From Mycolicibacterium septicum DSM 44393 (GTDB lineage: Bacteria; Actinomycetota; Actinomycetes; Mycobacteriales; Mycobacteriaceae), in assembly GCF_000455325.1 (NCBI RefSeq), contig NZ_HG322951.1, forward strand, positions 1,836,867-1,900,866: a stretch of DNA of 64,000 nucleotides, in the 5' to 3' direction. The notes under the pieces are model-generated. The model had not been told where the DNA came from. It ran no database searches and worked only from the letters and a program-made list of their open reading frames with translations. Within the stretch, counting starts at the first letter, position 1. Every line of letters starts with the position of its first letter. Position numbers and translations under genes: made by a program. This document shows positions 1-8,532 of the stretch, in pieces.

Positions 1-1070
1 GCGAACATCGGCGGCAGCAGGCCGTCGCGGCCCATGGCGAACAGGATGCGGGTCTGGCCGTACATCACCACCAGGGTCACCGAGAAGATCGAGATCACCG
101 CGCCGAAAGCGAGGATGCTGCTGGCCCACGTCTGCCCGTGCAGGATGTTGGTGAGCATCACCGACAGTCCGGCTTCGGACTGTTCGTCGGAACCGAATTC
201 GTCGGCGGATTGGGTGCCCAGGCCGGCGAACGCGACCAGGATGTAGATGCTGGTGACGACCACCAGGGCGCCGAGGATCGCCCGCGGCATGGTCTTCTGC
301 GGGTTCTTCACCTCGTCGCCGGCGGTGGACACCGCGTCCAGGCCGATGAACGTGAAGAAGATGGTGCTGGCGGCGGCGGTGATCCCGGCGAATCCCTTGT
401 CCCAGAAGCCGGCGAAATGGTCGGTGGTGAATGCGGTGAACGCGATGGCCACGAACATGCCGAGCACGGCGAGCTTGAGGATCACCATGACGGTGTTGAC
501 CGCCGCGGACTCGCTGGCACCGCGGATCAGCAGCAGGGCGCACATGATGATCAGGACGGTCGCGGGAAGGTTGATCAGGCCGGGGTTGTCGCCCCACGGT
601 GCCGCGGACAGGGCGTGCGGCAACCGCCAACCGAACCAGTTGTCCAGCAGCTGATTGAGGTAGCCGCTCCAGCCGATCGCGGTCGCCGACATCGATACGC
701 CGTACTCCAGCAGCAGGCAGGCTGCGACGCCCATCGCGATGAATTCGCCCATCGTGGTGTAGGCGTAGGAGTAGGTGGAGCCCGAAACCGGCACGGCCGC
801 CGCCATTTCGGCGTAGCAGATCGCCGACAACCCGGCGGCGACACCGGCCACCACGAACGACACCAGCACTGCGGGACCGGCTTTGGGGACGGCCTGCTGC
901 AGCACGATGAAGATGCCGGTACCGACCGTCGCGCCGACGCCGAACAGGGTCAGCTGGAACGTGCCGATACTTCGTCGGAGGTGGTCGGAGGCGCCGTGTG
1001 CGACCGGAGCACCGAGAACGGGCCTCCGTCGCAACATCTGGCCGGTCAAGCTGTTGGCTGGGGCGGACAT
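1..1070 (-). CDS. rocE: APC-family amino acid permease (RocE-like), 3' end outside window
   Basis: Cytoplasmic-membrane amino acid permease of the APC superfamily, probably importing arginine or ornithine. About 356 codons are present; the end lies beyond position 1. The start is the ATG at 1070, with AGGAGG (1075-1080) just upstream. The N-terminal half shows the family pattern: GVGATVGTGIF in the first membrane helix, then further hydrophobic helices containing SAICYAEMAAAVPVSGSTY. It is the last gene of the ddaH-rocD-permease run, the order recalled for M. tuberculosis Rv2323c-Rv2320c. The family is certain from sequence; the substrate is inferred from the neighbouring ornithine aminotransferase. 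Confidence 0.85.
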   Translation of the reverse strand, partial: MSAPANSLTGQMLRRRPVLGAPVAHGASDHLRRSIGTFQLTLFGVGATVGTGIFIVLQQAVPKAGPAVLVSFVVAGVAAGLSAICYAEMAAAVPVSGSTYSYAYTTMGEFIAMGVAACLLLEYGVSMSATAIGWSGYLNQLLDNWFGWRLPHALSAAPWGDNPGLINLPATVLIIMCALLLIRGASESAAVNTVMVILKLAVLGMFVAIAFTAFTTDHFAGFWDKGFAGITAAASTIFFTFIGLDAVSTAGDEVKNPQKTMPRAILGALVVVTSIYILVAFAGLGTQSADEFGSDEQSEAGLSVMLTNILHGQTWASSILAFGAVISIFSVTLVVMYGQTRILFAMGRDGLLPPMF

Positions 1071-1097
1071 GGTGCCTCCTTGGTGCCGATCAACCGA

Positions 1098-2348
1098 TTA
1101 TCGGCGCGCCTCGGTCAGGGTGTCAGCGAATTGGTCAACGGCCCAGTCGAGCTCGTCGGCGGTCACCACCAGGGGCGGGGCGAACCGCAGGGTCGAGCCG
1201 TGGGTGTCCTTGACCAGCACACCGCGTTCGGCCAGCGCGAGGCCGAACTGCTTGCCGGTACCCAGATCCGGGTCGATGTCCACCCCGGCCCACAGGCCCA
1301 TGCCTCGCACGGCGGTCACCCCGTGCCCGACCAACCCGGTGAGCCGGCTGTGCAGGTGTTCCCCGAGTTCGGTTGACCGGAGCTGGAATTCGCCACGGCG
1401 CAACATGCCGACGACCGTGGTGCCGATCGCCGTGGCCAGCGGATTGCCGCCGAAGGTGGAGCCGTGTTCGCCGGGGTGCAGCACGCCGAGTACGTCGCGG
1501 TCGGCCACCACCGCGGACAGCGGTACCACGCCACCGCCCAGGGCCTTGCCGAGCAGGTACACGTCGGGAACCACATCCCAGTGATCGCAGGCGAAGGTGC
1601 GTCCGGTGCGGGCCAGGCCGGACTGGATCTCGTCGGCGATCATCAGCACGTTGTTGCGGGTGCAGATCTCGCGAACCCGGGGCAGGAAGTCGTCGGGCGG
1701 GACGATGATGCCCGCCTCACCCTGGATCGGCTCGATCAGTACCGCAGCGGTGTTCGCGTCGATCGCATCGGCGAGGGCCCGGTGGTCGCCGAACGGCACC
1801 GAGCGGAACCCGGGTGTGTAGGGGCCGAAGCCCCGGCGCGCGGACTCGTCATCGGAGAAGCTGATGATCGTGGTGGTGCGACCATGGAAGTTGTTGTGCG
1901 CCACGACGATGTTCGTTTCGCCGGCGGGCACGCCCTTGACGTCGGCTCCCCATTTGCGGGCCACCTTGATGCCGCTCTCGACAGCCTCGGCGCCGCTGTT
2001 CATCGGAAGCACCATGTCTTTGCCGCACAATTCGGACAATGCCTGCGCGAACGGACCGAGCCGGTCGGAGTGGAAGGCGCGGCTCACCAGGGTCAGGCGG
2101 TCCAGCTGGGCGTGCGCGGCCGCGATGATCTCGGGATTGCGGTGGCCGAAGTTGACGGCCGAATAGGCGGCCAGGCAATCGAGGTAGCGCCGGCCGGTCA
2201 CATCGGTGATCCACGCCCCCTCGGCGGTTTCGGCGACGACCGGCAGCGGTGAGTAGTTGTGGGCGACATGGCGATCGTCGAGTGCGATCGCCGATGCGGT
2301 CGCGGAATCCGGGGTGGCCTGATTGTCCACACTGTCCAGCATGGTCAT
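1098..2348 (-). CDS. rocD: Ornithine aminotransferase
   Basis: PLP-dependent class III aminotransferase that converts ornithine plus a 2-oxo acid to glutamate-5-semialdehyde and an amino acid, in the cytoplasm. The protein is about 416 aa. Visible motifs are MNSGAEAVE, NNFHGRT, IADEIQSGLARTG, and the PLP-lysine region LLGKALGGG. The ATG at 2348 overlaps the TGA of the upstream ddaH frame (ATGA), which implies translational coupling; an in-frame ATG eight codons upstream is less likely. In M. tuberculosis, from memory, this gene is split into rocD1 and rocD2; here it is one intact frame. Product assignment is confident. Confidence 0.93.
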   Translation of the reverse strand: MTMLDSVDNQATPDSATASAIALDDRHVAHNYSPLPVVAETAEGAWITDVTGRRYLDCLAAYSAVNFGHRNPEIIAAAHAQLDRLTLVSRAFHSDRLGPFAQALSELCGKDMVLPMNSGAEAVESGIKVARKWGADVKGVPAGETNIVVAHNNFHGRTTTIISFSDDESARRGFGPYTPGFRSVPFGDHRALADAIDANTAAVLIEPIQGEAGIIVPPDDFLPRVREICTRNNVLMIADEIQSGLARTGRTFACDHWDVVPDVYLLGKALGGGVVPLSAVVADRDVLGVLHPGEHGSTFGGNPLATAIGTTVVGMLRRGEFQLRSTELGEHLHSRLTGLVGHGVTAVRGMGLWAGVDIDPDLGTGKQFGLALAERGVLVKDTHGSTLRFAPPLVVTADELDWAVDQFADTLTEARR

Positions 2349-3211
2349 GGATGCCGCTCCAGGGTGCAGCATTTGACGGATCCGCCGCCTTTGAGGAGCT
2401 CGGACAGATCGACACCGATCGGCTCGAATCCGGCCCGGCGCAGTTGGCCCGCGAACCCGGTGGCGGCCGCGGGCATCACGACGTGCCTGCCGTCGGACAC
2501 CACGTTGAGACCGAGGACATAGGCGTCGGCCGAGCCCACTTCGATGGCGTCGCCGAACAGTTCGCCGATACGCCGGCGGGCGTCGTCACTGAAGGCCGGG
2601 GGATAGTAGGCGATCGTCGAGTCGTCGAGCACGGCCAGTGCGGTGTCGAGGTGATAGAAGCGCGGGTCGACGAGTTCCAGGCTGGTCACGTCCAGACCGG
2701 TGATGGTCGCGATCTCGTCGTGGGCGCGCCGGTCGGTGCGAAAACCGTATCCGGCCAACAGGTTCTACCCGACGAGCAGCAGGTCGCCCTGGCCTTCGTT
2801 GACGTGCTCGGTGCGGGCCGTCCGATAGCCGGCCGCCGCCATCCACTCGGCGTAGGCATCGGCCTCGCCGGCCCGCTGCGGGAAGGCGAAGCGGGCCACC
2901 ACTGCGGTGTCCCCGACCAGGAAACCGCCGTTGGCGGCATAGACCATGTCGGGAAGTCCGTCGAGCGGTGTCACCAGGTCGACGCTGTGGCCGAGTTCGG
3001 CGTACACCCGGCGCAGCGTGTCCCACTGGGTCAGTGCGAGTGCGGTGTCCACGGGCGTGGAGGTGTCCATCCACGGGTTGATGGCGTATTCGACGGTGAA
3101 GTATTCGGGAGCGGTCATGGCGTAGTGGCGGTTGGTCGGGGTCCGTGTCGGCGCTACCGCGCCGCCGGTTTGAGGCACGGTGCCGTGCACGACTTCGTCG
3201 AAAATCGTCAT
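2345..3211 (-). pseudogene. ddaH: Dimethylargininase / arginine-hydrolase-like gene interrupted by in-frame TAG
   Basis: Member of the DDAH/arginine deiminase-like guanidino-modifying family, which hydrolyses arginine or methylarginines to citrulline or ornithine products. The frame runs 288 codons from the ATG at 3211, but codon 149 is TAG (2767-2765) with no frame change. Upstream are YFTVEYAINPWMD and the half-motif EGQGDLLLVG; downstream the frame resumes with NLLAGYGFRTDR, the histidine segment RFYHLDTALAVLD and the C-terminal cysteine motif GGSVKCC. Catalytic parts therefore lie beyond the stop. One base change would restore the frame, so this could be a recent nonsense mutation, a sequencing error, or readthrough. 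The TGA end overlaps the rocD start. Confidence 0.8.
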
Positions 3212-3286
3212 GAATCGACGATATGAAGTGCCAACGGCGCAATCAATCGCTTCTTGTTGCGTGATATGTAGGGATATATTGCAGAA

Positions 3287-3302
3287 ATCGTCAGCTGACG
3301 AT
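3287..3302. promoter_or_regulatory. 16-bp perfect palindrome, candidate operator
   Basis: ATCGTCAGCTGACGAT is a perfect 16-bp palindrome in the divergent region between ddaH (leftward) and the Lrp/AsnC gene (rightward), directly upstream of the latter's preferred GTG start. Its position suggests a binding site for the adjacent Lrp-type regulator. This is inference; no binding data are available. Confidence 0.45.
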
Positions 3303-3324
3303 GGTTTGTTGCGTGGAGGTCGAT

Positions 3325-3771
3325 GTGGAGCGCCTGGACGACACCGACGAGCGGATTCTGGCCGAACTCACCCAGCACGCCAGGGCGACATTCGCCGAGA
3401 TCGGGCAACGGGTGAATCTGTCGGCGCCCGCGGTCAAGAGGCGGGTGGACCGCATGGTCGCCGACGGGGTGATCCGCGGCTTCACCACTGTTGTCGACCG
3501 CAATGTGCTGGGCTGGAGCACCGAGGCATATGTGCAGGTGTTCTGCCAGGGCACCATCGCGCCGGATCAGTTGCGCGCAGCCTGGATCGACATCCCGGAG
3601 GTGGTCAGTGCCGCTACGGTGACCGGTACTGCCGACGCCATCCTGCACGTGCTGGCGCGCGACATGCGCCACCTCGAGGAGGCCCTGGAACGCATCCGCT
3701 CGACAGCTCGGATCGAGCGCAGCGAGAGCATCGTGGTGCTCACCAATGTCATAGACCGGGGCCGGTCGTGA
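3325..3771 (+). CDS. Lrp/AsnC-family transcriptional regulator
   Basis: DNA-binding regulator of about 148 aa, divergent from the ornithine/arginine genes it probably controls. The N-terminal helix-turn-helix is visible as ERLDDTDERILAEL ... FAEIGQRVNLSAPAVKRRVDRM, and the C-terminal ligand-sensing RAM domain includes VVSAATVTGTADAILHV. I prefer the GTG at 3325 because GGAGG (3315-3319) sits 5 nt upstream and the protein then begins at the usual family position. An ATG at 3301 is in frame but overlaps the palindrome. The M. tuberculosis counterpart would be Rv2324 (recalled). Confidence 0.88.
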   Translation: MERLDDTDERILAELTQHARATFAEIGQRVNLSAPAVKRRVDRMVADGVIRGFTTVVDRNVLGWSTEAYVQVFCQGTIAPDQLRAAWIDIPEVVSAATVTGTADAILHVLARDMRHLEEALERIRSTARIERSESIVVLTNVIDRGRS

Positions 3772-3869
3772 CACCGCGCACGCGAGGAGCAAAATCGGCG
3801 GTGGGTCACCGGCCTGCGCAAACGTAGGGTGCCCTACAACGCTTAACCCCGATCGTGTAAAAACCCCAC

Positions 3870-5057
3870 GTGACTACTTCTACGGGATCAGCGGCGGGCA
3901 TCGTCATCGTCGGCGGTGGCTTGGCTGCGGCCCGGACGGCCGAACAGCTGCGCCGGTCGGAGTACGCCGGGCCCATCACGATCGTCAGCGACGAGGACCA
4001 TCTGCCCTACGATCGGCCGCCGCTTTCCAAGGAAGTGCTGCGCGCCGAGACCGACGACGTCACGCTCAAGCCGGCCGAGTTCTACGCCGAGAACGACATC
4101 ACGCTGCGGCTCGGCTCTGCCGCGCGATCGGTGGACACCGCCGCCAAGACGTTGAAGCTCGCCGACGGCACCGACGTGGCCTACGACGAGCTCGTCATCG
4201 CCACCGGACTGGTGCCCAAGCGCATCCGGTCCTTCGGCGATCTGGCCGGCATCCATGTGCTGCGGTCCTACGACGAGAGCATGGCCCTGCGCGAACACGC
4301 CGGCAAGGCCCAGCGCGCCGTGGTGGTCGGAGCGGGCTTCATCGGCTGCGAGGTGGCCGCGAGCCTGCGCAAGCTGGGTGTCGAGGTGTCGCTTGTGGAG
4401 CCTCAGCCGACACCGCTGGCCTCGGTGCTTGGCGAGCAGATCGGCGCCCTGGTGACCCGGCTGCACCAGGCCGAAGGCGTCGACGTGCGCTGCGGTGTCG
4501 GGGTGTCCGAGGTACGCGGCGCCGACAAGGTCGAGCAGGTGGTGCTCGGTGACGGCACCGAGCTCGACGCCGATCTCGTGGTGGTCGGCATCGGTTCGCA
4601 CCCGGCGATCGAGTGGCTCGAGGGCAGCGGGATCGAGCTCGACAACGGCGTGGTGTGCGACGAGGTCGGCCGGTCCAGTGCCGCGGGCGTGTGGGCCATC
4701 GGAGATGTCGCGTCGTGGCGCGATCACGTGGGTGATCAAGCGCGCGTTGAGCATTGGAGCAACGTCGCCGATCAGGCGCGCGCCATGGTGCCGGCGATCC
4801 TGGGCCAGGAGGCCTCACCTGTCGTTTCGGTGCCGTACTTCTGGAGCGATCAGTACGACGTCAAGATCCAGTGCCTGGGCGAGCCCGAGGCCGACGACGT
4901 CGTGCACGTGGTCGAGGACGACGGCCGTAAGTTCCTGGCCTTCTACGAGCGCGACGGTGTCGTGGTCGGTGTGGTCGGCGGCGGCATGCCCGGCAAGGTG
5001 ATGAAGGCCCGCGGCAAGATCGCCGCAGGCGCCCCCATCTCCGACGTCCTGGGCTGA
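3870..5057 (+). CDS. FAD-dependent ferredoxin reductase
   Basis: NAD(P)H-dependent flavoprotein reductase of the rubredoxin/ferredoxin reductase type (395 aa), likely passing electrons to a ferredoxin that serves P450s or oxygenases. The N-terminal FAD-binding motif is IVIVGGGLAAARTAEQLR, followed by YDRPPLSKEVL. A second Rossmann motif is VVVGAGFIGCEVAASLR, and the C-terminal FAD motif is GVWAIGDVASW. The start is GTG at 3870. It corresponds by position to M. tuberculosis Rv0688 (recalled). It converges on the VOC gene, with a large palindrome between the two. Confidence 0.9.
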   Translation: MTTSTGSAAGIVIVGGGLAAARTAEQLRRSEYAGPITIVSDEDHLPYDRPPLSKEVLRAETDDVTLKPAEFYAENDITLRLGSAARSVDTAAKTLKLADGTDVAYDELVIATGLVPKRIRSFGDLAGIHVLRSYDESMALREHAGKAQRAVVVGAGFIGCEVAASLRKLGVEVSLVEPQPTPLASVLGEQIGALVTRLHQAEGVDVRCGVGVSEVRGADKVEQVVLGDGTELDADLVVVGIGSHPAIEWLEGSGIELDNGVVCDEVGRSSAAGVWAIGDVASWRDHVGDQARVEHWSNVADQARAMVPAILGQEASPVVSVPYFWSDQYDVKIQCLGEPEADDVVHVVEDDGRKFLAFYERDGVVVGVVGGGMPGKVMKARGKIAAGAPISDVLG

Positions 5058-5065
5058 CTCTCTTT

Positions 5066-5118
5066 GCGATTTGTGCACCTGCCGTAACGCCAGGCGTTAC
5101 CGCAGGTGCACAAATCGC
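5066..5118. terminator. 53-nt near-perfect palindrome between convergent genes
   Basis: The outer arms GCGATTTGTGCACCTGC (5066-5082) and their exact reverse complement (5102-5118), with inner arms GTAACGCC/GGCGTTAC, form 26-nt arms with a single mismatch around one central A. It lies between the stop codons of the convergent ferredoxin reductase and VOC genes (5057 and 5120). A bidirectional terminator is the simplest role, although no clear T-tract follows; a dispersed intergenic palindrome is the alternative. Confidence 0.6.
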
Positions 5119-5119
5119 T

Positions 5120-6400
5120 CTAGATCTGGCCGAGGTAGAACCGGCCGCCCTGGTCGTCGGTGCACTCGGCCATCAGCCCGTAGTCCTGTCGTGACGGCTG
5201 CTGCAACACCGTGCCGCCGGCCTCGACGACGCGGCTGACCGCGGCATCGATATCGGCGACCGTCCACATCGGCACGGTCACGGCCTGTGCGGCGCCGCCG
5301 GCCATCCCTGACATCGGTTGGCTGCCCTGAACTCCCCAGCCGTCGTCGATCCGGCCGGATTCGAAGGTCCAGAAGAACAGCCGGCTGTAGAACGCCTTGA
5401 ACGCGGTCGAGTCGGGTACTTCGTAGGTGATGTACGAAAGCTCGCCCGGCCCAGCACCGTTGAGCTTGGGGCGGGGGATGACGGAGGTCGGCTGGAACAC
5501 CGCGAAGGCGGTTCCGGCCGGGTCGGTGGCGTCCAGCACGGTGCCGAAGTCGAACTCCTGGGTCTCTCCGGGTTGGCCGCCGCCTGCCAGGATGGCCTGG
5601 CGGGCCCCGTCCAGGTCGGTCACCGCGTAGCAGCAGAAGAGGGTGGGCGGACCGTCGGCGTTGAAGATGCCGATGTGCTGTTCGGTGTTGGTGACCTGGC
5701 GGGTGGCCGGGTCAAAGGTCCAGCCCAGCACGTGGCCGTAGAACCGGGCGGCACGCGCGATGTCGGGTGCCCAGACCGAGACGTAGCCGACGTCGCCGTG
5801 CTGGATGGGGGTGACGGCTCCGGTCGCCGCCCCGGTCAGCATCCAGCGATGGCCGGACGGGTCGATGATCGCCGCATTGCGGGTGCCGTAGCTCTCGTAG
5901 GGCTCGCGCTGTACGAGTGCCCCCAGGTTCCTGGCGCGTTCCAGCACCGCGTCGGTGTCGGGCACCGCCAGCATCAGGCTCACCGAGTTTGCTTGTGGAG
6001 CAGGAGCTTTCAATCCCAGCTCGGGGTACTCGTCGGCCAGGTAGAGCACCCCGCCGCCCAGCTCGAGTTCGGCGTGGCCGATGCGGCCGTCGTCCATCAC
6101 CACCGGTTCGCCGACCTGTACGGCCCCGAGGGCTTCGATGTACCAGGCGATGGCAGCGCGGGCGTCGGGTACGGCCAGGTAGGGGATGGCAGCGGGCCGC
6201 GGGGGCGCCGGGGTGGCCGCGGGCTCGTTCAGTTCGGCGATGGCAGTGTCGGTTCCGCTCATGTCAACTCCTTCGGCGTGGGTGGGCAGGGTGAGGGCCG
6301 ATTCCAGCCGCGCGCGCAGCCGGGCCGCGAACGCCGGATCGGGGGAGACCGGGTGGTCGTTGCCGTTCAGCACGGTCAGCGGATCGTGGCTGTTGATCAC
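5120..6400 (-). CDS. Triple-domain VOC (glyoxalase/bleomycin resistance) protein
   Basis: Protein of about 426 aa with a charged N-terminal segment (to about residue 65) and three vicinal-oxygen-chelate domains, roughly 68-190, 197-305 and 313-425. Typical strands include AIPYLAVPDARAAIAWYIEAL, VGYVSVWAPDIARAARFY and ITYEVPDSTAFKAFY. The GTG start at 6400 overlaps the TGA of the upstream ECF sigma gene (GTGA), so the two are translationally coupled. The substrate is unknown; VOC proteins can be isomerases, dioxygenases or binders of toxic compounds. Coupling to a sigma factor suggests a stress- or metabolite-sensing role, which is inference. Confidence 0.8.
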   Translation of the reverse strand: MINSHDPLTVLNGNDHPVSPDPAFAARLRARLESALTLPTHAEGVDMSGTDTAIAELNEPAATPAPPRPAAIPYLAVPDARAAIAWYIEALGAVQVGEPVVMDDGRIGHAELELGGGVLYLADEYPELGLKAPAPQANSVSLMLAVPDTDAVLERARNLGALVQREPYESYGTRNAAIIDPSGHRWMLTGAATGAVTPIQHGDVGYVSVWAPDIARAARFYGHVLGWTFDPATRQVTNTEQHIGIFNADGPPTLFCCYAVTDLDGARQAILAGGGQPGETQEFDFGTVLDATDPAGTAFAVFQPTSVIPRPKLNGAGPGELSYITYEVPDSTAFKAFYSRLFFWTFESGRIDDGWGVQGSQPMSGMAGGAAQAVTVPMWTVADIDAAVSRVVEAGGTVLQQPSRQDYGLMAECTDDQGGRFYLGQI

Positions 6401-6912
6401 GACGTCCCTCCCTCCGGTGTCGGGTACTGGGACCTGAAGGCGCGGCGGGCCCGCACCAGCAGGGCCTCGGTGGCGTGCACCGTGCGGCCGATCAGCTCGG
6501 CGCATTCGGGCACCGAGCAGTCGTCGAGGTAGCGCAGGACGAGGACGGTGCGGTGCTGTTCGGGAAGCCGGGCCAAAACCGATTCGGCCACAATGCGATC
6601 CAGTTCGGCGTCCCAGTCGTCCACCGGATCCACCGGTTCGGGCAGCTCGGCCACCGGCACACTGAACCGGTCGTGCCGCCTGCGGTAGTGATCGGCCAGT
6701 TTGTGCCTTGCCACCCCGATCAACCAGGGCACCGAGATCGGCGGCGGCGACGGTCTGCGGGCCGCGTCCATTGCGGCCAGGAACGTCTCCGACGTCAGGT
6801 CCTCGGCGGTTCCGCGGTCACCACAGCGTCGTACGAAGTAGCCGTACACCACTGGCAGAGCCTCGTCGTAGCACCTCGGCAGCACCCGCGGAGCGTCAGT
6901 TTCGGCGCTCAC
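6397..6912 (-). CDS. ECF-type RNA polymerase sigma factor
   Basis: Sigma-70 family protein of about 171 aa with region 2 (YFVRRCGDRGTAEDLTSETF) and region 4 (LPEQHRTVLVLRYLDDCSVPECAELIGRT). No extra C-terminal regulatory domain and no anti-sigma gene are adjacent. The start is taken as the GTG at 6912; the frame stays open upstream, but that part would overlap the divergent PhyH-like gene. It is coupled to the downstream VOC gene by a GTGA overlap. Which promoters it recognises cannot be read from the sequence. Confidence 0.82.
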   Translation of the reverse strand: MSAETDAPRVLPRCYDEALPVVYGYFVRRCGDRGTAEDLTSETFLAAMDAARRPSPPPISVPWLIGVARHKLADHYRRRHDRFSVPVAELPEPVDPVDDWDAELDRIVAESVLARLPEQHRTVLVLRYLDDCSVPECAELIGRTVHATEALLVRARRAFRSQYPTPEGGTS

Positions 6913-7006
6913 ACCCTTATCGTCGCCGCCGGGGGCCGAACTCCGACGGGGTTGGGTCAAGAATTTTCGCCGGAAAATGATTGGCCCCGGTCGGGCCTGG
7001 TGCGTC

Positions 7007-7750
7007 ATGGTGGTCGGCGTGGTGAACGTCGACGCATTCAAGCGGGACGGGTTTGTCAAGATCGAGCAGGCCGTTGCGGCCGAAATCGCCGATGCGGCCA
7101 GGCATCTGCTCTGGACGCAGATCGGGCTGTCCGCGGACGACCCGGCATCGTGGACCGCCCCGGTGGTGTGGGCGGCGGATCTGACCGGTGCAGGCGCGTT
7201 CGGGCAGGTGGTGGGCAGCGCCCCGCTCGCCGACGCCCTGGACCGGATCTGCGGAACCGGCGGCTGGCTTCCGCGGGGCTCTCTGGGCAACATCCCGGTC
7301 CGGTTTCCCGTAGATCCGCCCGCGCAGGACCGGGGCTGGCACGTCGATGCCAACACCCCGCTGCCCGGAGGTCAGTGGGCGGTCAGCGGCCGCCCGCACA
7401 CCGTTCTGGTGCTGACCCTGCTGTCCGAGGTGGGACCCGACGATGCGCCGACGCGGGTCCGGGTGGGTTCGCACCGCGACGTGGCCGGGGTGCTCGGGCC
7501 GGAACCGGTCGACTTCGTCGAAGCCGGTGCCCTGGCGGAGGAGGCGAGCCGAGCCCGGCCGGTGGCCCACGCCACCGGACGGCCCGGTGACATGTATGTG
7601 CTCCATCCCTTCACGGCCCATGCGGCGGACGTACATCGTGGTGGCACACCGCGTTTCATGTCGCAGGGGCCCGTCATGCTCACCGAACGGCTCGGCCCGC
7701 GAGGTCCGGAGGCGCTGGCCTGTGTGTGGGACGAGCTAGCGCGGGGCTAG
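7007..7750 (+). CDS. Phytanoyl-CoA dioxygenase (PhyH)-like protein
   Basis: Putative Fe(II)/2-oxoglutarate-dependent oxygenase of about 247 aa. The metal-binding HxD is in [13 protein letters not shown] and the distal histidine is in [12 protein letters not shown]; the N-terminus has the family-like [15 protein letters not shown]. The start may be ATG 7007 or an ATG at 6977; neither has a strong Shine-Dalgarno sequence. It is divergent from the ECF sigma gene, and its 3' end overlaps mftR by 15 bp. The substrate is unknown. Confidence 0.72.
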   Translation: MVVGVVNVDAFKRDGFVKIEQAVAAEIADAARHLLWTQIGLSADDPASWTAPVVWAADLTGAGAFGQVVGSAPLADALDRICGTGGWLPRGSLGNIPVRFPVDPPAQDRGWHVDANTPLPGGQWAVSGRPHTVLVLTLLSEVGPDDAPTRVRVGSHRDVAGVLGPEPVDFVEAGALAEEASRARPVAHATGRPGDMYVLHPFTAHAADVHRGGTPRFMSQGPVMLTERLGPRGPEALACVWDELARG

Positions 7751-8341
7751 CGCCTCCAGCCCGGGCCGGGCCACCTCGAACGCCTCGCCGATGGCGTCTG
7801 CCAGGGCGACCGACTCGTCGGCGAGCCAGTGCTCGTACGCCGAGAGCGCGACGCCCAGCATCAGCCAGCCCACGGTCTGGGGCATCAGGTCGGCGGGTGC
7901 CGCTCCGATCCGCTGCGCCACGTAGGCCGCGATGACCTCGCGCCAACCGGCGTACATCGTCATCGAATATGCCTGCAGTCCAGCGGTTTCCAGGATCACC
8001 CGCATCCGTCGGCGGTGTTGGGCCATCTCCTGGTCGTCGTAGGTGTTGAACGACAGCAGGGCCTCGCGCAGGGCATCGGCGAGTGGGATCTCGGTGCTCA
8101 GGGAGCCGAGCAGGTCACGCAGATGCTGCAGGTGGGCGTCGAAGTCCCCCCAGGGGATGGCGTTCTTGGAGGCGTAGTAGCGGAACAGCGTGCGCCGGGC
8201 GATGCCGGCCGCCTTGGCCACGTCGTCGACGCTGACCTCGTCGAAGCCCCGGCTGGCGAACAGCGCCAGGGCGACGTCGGTGATGTGGTCCTGCGTGGTG
8301 GACGGGCGCCGACCGACGCGGGGCCCGGATGCCTGCCGCAT
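7736..8341 (-). CDS. mftR: Mycofactocin-cluster TetR regulator MftR
   Basis: TetR-family repressor (201 aa) encoded divergently from mftA. The N-terminal helix-turn-helix is visible around [22 protein letters not shown]; the C-terminal ligand domain is variable. In the family, MftR is described as repressing mft genes with release by long-chain acyl-CoA (recalled). Its position immediately upstream of mftA on the opposite strand supports this assignment. The 3' end overlaps the PhyH-like gene tail-to-tail. Confidence 0.88.
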   Translation of the reverse strand: MRQASGPRVGRRPSTTQDHITDVALALFASRGFDEVSVDDVAKAAGIARRTLFRYYASKNAIPWGDFDAHLQHLRDLLGSLSTEIPLADALREALLSFNTYDDQEMAQHRRRMRVILETAGLQAYSMTMYAGWREVIAAYVAQRIGAAPADLMPQTVGWLMLGVALSAYEHWLADESVALADAIGEAFEVARPGLEALAPR

Positions 8342-8434
8342 GAAATCCGCCCTTCCATTTGTGCACTCGATGCCATATTCTTGCGACTCAGGTCACAATT
8401 GTCGAGACCCACAGTTGCAGGAAAGGTGCGATTC
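8342..8434. promoter_or_regulatory. mftR-mftA divergent promoter region
   Basis: 93 bp between the divergent starts. A CATATT (8374-8379) could serve as a -10 for mftA, and ACAATTGT (8395-8402) is a short palindrome that might be part of the MftR operator. AGGAAAGG just upstream of the mftA ATG is a good ribosome-binding site. The operator assignment is weak. Confidence 0.4.
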
Positions 8435-8530
8435 ATGGATCAGAACCCGCAGGTCGAAACCGAAACCCAGCTCGTCACCGAGACGCTCGTCGAAGAGGTC
8501 TCGATCGACGGTATGTGCGGGGTTTACTGA
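8435..8530 (+). CDS. mftA: Mycofactocin precursor peptide MftA
   Basis: 31-residue precursor of the ribosomally made redox cofactor mycofactocin. It is an acidic leader rich in Glu and Thr ending in the diagnostic IDGMCGVY; the terminal Val-Tyr is the core that MftC decarboxylates and crosslinks after MftB binds the leader. AGGAAAGG precedes the ATG at a suitable distance. The 2-nt gap to mftB and the complete set of mft genes downstream make this assignment very secure. Confidence 0.97.
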   Translation: MDQNPQVETETQLVTETLVEEVSIDGMCGVY

Positions 8531-8532
8531 CA

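Noticed and set aside
138..1376. Open frame on the plus strand across the permease and rocD end
   Set aside because: It spans two real minus-strand genes and has no recognisable motif.
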